15,072 nt of DNA. Origin: Streptomyces californicus (lineage in GTDB: Bacteria; Actinomycetota; Actinomycetes; Streptomycetales; Streptomycetaceae). The position numbers and the translations under genes were made by a program. The stretch is taken from positions 1 through 15,072 of the forward strand of contig NZ_JNZZ01000057.1 in assembly GCF_000717645.1 (NCBI RefSeq), read 5' to 3'. How positions within the stretch are numbered: the stretch's first letter is position 1; each line of letters opens with the position of its first letter. Positions 13,589 to 15,072 of this stretch are shown piece after piece. The notes beneath the pieces are model-generated. The model saw only the letters and a list, made by a program, of their open reading frames with translations, ran no database searches and was not told the origin of the DNA.

Positions 13589-14902
13589 ATGGCCCTCACC
13601 GGACGAACAGCTCTGCTGGCCGCTCTGGGGTCACTCCCCGTAGGCATCCTCGCCCCAAGCTGGACAGGGATGCTTGCGATCAATGCACCGCTCTCCCTGG
13701 CAATTCTCTGCGACTACGCCCTGGCAGCGCCAGTGCGCACGCTTCGGTTCACTCGATCCGGCGACACATCCGTTCGACTCGGTGACGCGGCGCACGTGCA
13801 ACTGACAGTGACGAACACGTCCCGTCGGCGCCTGCGCGCCCAGGTACGGGACGCCTGGCCGCCGAGCAGTTGGGTCCCGGGCTCGGAACGTCGCGCCTCC
13901 CGGCACACGCTGACGATTCCGGCCGGGGAACAGCGCCGCCTGGTGACCGTCCTGCGTCCCACGCGACGTGGCGACCGGCAGGCCGAACGCATCACGATCC
14001 GCTCGTACGGGCCACTCGGCCTCGCAGCACGCCAGGGGGAACACCGCGCCCCGTGGACCGTGCGGGTTCTGCCGCCGTTCACCAGCCGCAAGCATCTGCC
14101 GTCCCGACTCGCCCGGCTCAGGGAACTCGACGGCCGCACCAGCGTCCTGACTCGCGGCGAGGGCACGGAATTCGACAGCCTGCGTGCCTACGTCCCGGGG
14201 GACGACACTCGCTCCATCGACTGGCGGGCCACCGCACGCCAGTCGACCGTCGCGGTACGCACCTGGCGTCCGGAACGGGACCGGCACATTCTGATCGTGC
14301 TCGACACCGGGCGAACGTCCGCAGGCCGGGTGGGCGACGTCCCTCGCTTGGACGCCTCGTTGGACGCCACGCTTCTTCTGACCGCTCTCGCCACCCGGGC
14401 AGGCGACCGTATGAGCCTTCTCGCCTACGACCGCAAGGTCCGAGCCAGAGTGCACGGCCGGATAGCGACGGGCAGTGTGCTGGCGACCGTCATCGACTCC
14501 CTGGCCACGCTGGAACCTCAACTTGTCGAGACGGACGCCCGCGGCCTCAGCAAGGCAGCCCTCGCCGATGCCCCGCGCGGTTCGCTGATCGTCCTCCTCA
14601 CCACTCTGGACGCCGCCCCCATCGAGGAGGGGCTCCTGCCGGTGCTGCCCCAGCTCACCCAGCGCCACACGGTTGTCCTGGCGGCGGTCTCCGACCCGCG
14701 TATCGACGGGATGGCCGCGGGACGAGGGACAGTGGGCTCGGTGTATGACGCGGCAGCCGCCGGCCAGGCTCGGGCGGAACGTCGCCGCACGGCTGACAGG
14801 CTCCGCCGCCATGGGGTTGTCGTGGTGGATGCCGCGCCCGACAATCTCGCTCCGGCGCTTGCCGACGCATACCTGGCTCTCAAGGCGGCAGGTCGTCTCT
14901 GA
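13589..14902 (+). CDS. DUF58 domain protein (vWA-like partner of MoxR)
   Basis: A 437-residue protein. Two hydrophobic helices (~7-22 and ~27-46) anchor it in the membrane, a beta-rich segment (~55-160) follows, and then the DUF58 core: RGEGTEFDSLRAYVPGDDTR with SIDWRATAR (~189-217). A von Willebrand A-like fold follows, with a MIDAS-like ILIVLDTGRTS (D239) and a second strand DRMSLLAYDRKV. The ATG at 13589 is chosen; GTG at 13580 is an in-frame alternative sharing the same GAGG, which is poorly spaced for it. It follows moxR by 13 bases and ends the operon, its stop lying inside the terminator hairpin. In other bacteria MoxR/DUF58 pairs act in envelope stress or assembly of secreted proteins; the role here is unknown. 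Confidence 0.9.
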   Translation: MALTGRTALLAALGSLPVGILAPSWTGMLAINAPLSLAILCDYALAAPVRTLRFTRSGDTSVRLGDAAHVQLTVTNTSRRRLRAQVRDAWPPSSWVPGSERRASRHTLTIPAGEQRRLVTVLRPTRRGDRQAERITIRSYGPLGLAARQGEHRAPWTVRVLPPFTSRKHLPSRLARLRELDGRTSVLTRGEGTEFDSLRAYVPGDDTRSIDWRATARQSTVAVRTWRPERDRHILIVLDTGRTSAGRVGDVPRLDASLDATLLLTALATRAGDRMSLLAYDRKVRARVHGRIATGSVLATVIDSLATLEPQLVETDARGLSKAALADAPRGSLIVLLTTLDAAPIEEGLLPVLPQLTQRHTVVLAAVSDPRIDGMAAGRGTVGSVYDAAAAGQARAERRRTADRLRRHGVVVVDAAPDNLAPALADAYLALKAAGRL

Positions 14903-14936
14903 GGGGCTGCCGGCCACGGCCCGGCCTCTCAGAGAC
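14895..14936 (+). terminator. Terminator hairpin overlapping the DUF58 stop codon
   Basis: GTCTCTGAG (14895-14903) pairs perfectly with CTCAGAGAC (14928-14936), and the stem continues inward for about six more pairs including wobbles. GTTT follows. The DUF58 stop codon is inside the left arm. A smaller 7-bp hairpin follows at 14948-14967. It ends the five-gene operon before the convergent rRNA operon. Confidence 0.7.
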
Positions 14937-14983
14937 GTTTCGGCGTCAGCCCTCAGGAAGGGGGGCTAGTGGTGAACGCAGAA

Positions 14984-15011
14984 AAGCCCCGCACCATAAG
15001 GTGCGGGGCTT
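14984..15011 (-). terminator. Intrinsic terminator of the convergent rRNA operon
   Basis: A perfect 12-bp stem (14984-14995 with 15000-15011) with a four-base ATAA loop. Read on the minus strand it is followed by TTTT (AAAA at 14982-14985 on the plus strand, partly in the stem). It lies just beyond the 3' end of the 5S rRNA gene, so it should end the rRNA transcript. Confidence 0.85.
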
Positions 15012-15024
15012 CCCCACAATGATT

Positions 15025-15072
15025 GTTCGGCGGCGTCCTACTCTCCCACAGGGTCCCCCCTGCAGTACCATC
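15025..15072 (-). rRNA. rrf: 5S ribosomal RNA, 3' end only
   Basis: The reverse complement reads GATGGTACTGCAGG, then GACCCTGTGGGAGAGTAGGA, then CGCCGCCGAAC, which is the conserved 3' part of Streptomyces-type 5S rRNA. The exact 3' end is set near 15025 by the terminal CCGAAC that would pair with the 5' GUUCGG. The rest of the gene, and presumably 23S and 16S, lie beyond the right edge. Confidence 0.93.

Noticed and set aside
1..15072. CRISPR array or insertion sequence
   Set aside because: No regularly spaced repeats and no transposase-like gene were found; the only recombinase is the tyrosine integrase.

Overview
The window is high-GC actinobacterial DNA, almost certainly a Streptomyces chromosome. 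The signs are strong G/C third-position bias, very long antisense shadow frames, rare TTA codons, GGAGG-type ribosome binding sites, ATGA/GTGA gene overlaps, and a 5S rRNA end of Streptomyces type. It falls into two parts.

Positions ~1-8,100 are most of an integrated pSAM2-like actinomycete integrative and conjugative element (AICE). From the left: a HAD phosphatase-like gene and a GntR-type regulator, overlapping, on the minus strand and visibly less GC-rich than the rest; a divergent control region with a TTGACA promoter, an 8-bp-arm dyad and a family of GRNNAGCCA repeats (1702-1778); then a plus-strand operon. The operon encodes an SCO3933-like small protein, an FtsK/SpoIIIE transfer ATPase split over two coupled frames, four small Cys/His-rich proteins, two membrane spread proteins (DUF2637/SpdB2-like and SpdD-like), a RepSA-type initiator, excisionase and tyrosine integrase. 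An intrinsic terminator ends the operon at 8051-8095. The left end of the element lies outside the window, so no att repeat could be matched.

Positions ~8,100-15,072 are ordinary chromosome. mtnA (methionine salvage) is on the minus strand, its 3' end 88 bp from the integrase stop. Divergent from it is a tight five-gene operon: a multi-pass membrane protein, a DUF4129-like protein, a DUF4350-like protein, a MoxR AAA+ ATPase and a DUF58 protein. A long hairpin overlaps the last stop codon. A second terminator and the 3' end of a 5S rRNA gene on the minus strand show an rRNA operon converging on it.

The main biology here is the state of the element. The transfer ATPase and the replication initiator each look like the product of an internal, frame-changing deletion: the ATPase lacks the segment between its N-terminal part and its motor, and RepSA has lost its C-terminus, whose last 18 codons survive out of frame up to xis. 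Int and Xis look whole. The same two damaged genes are the only ones in the window where I see a TTA (bldA) codon. Other points are two small paralogues with exactly the same CxxC-X25-CxxC layout, and a GntR/HAD pair where a Kor-type repressor would be expected.
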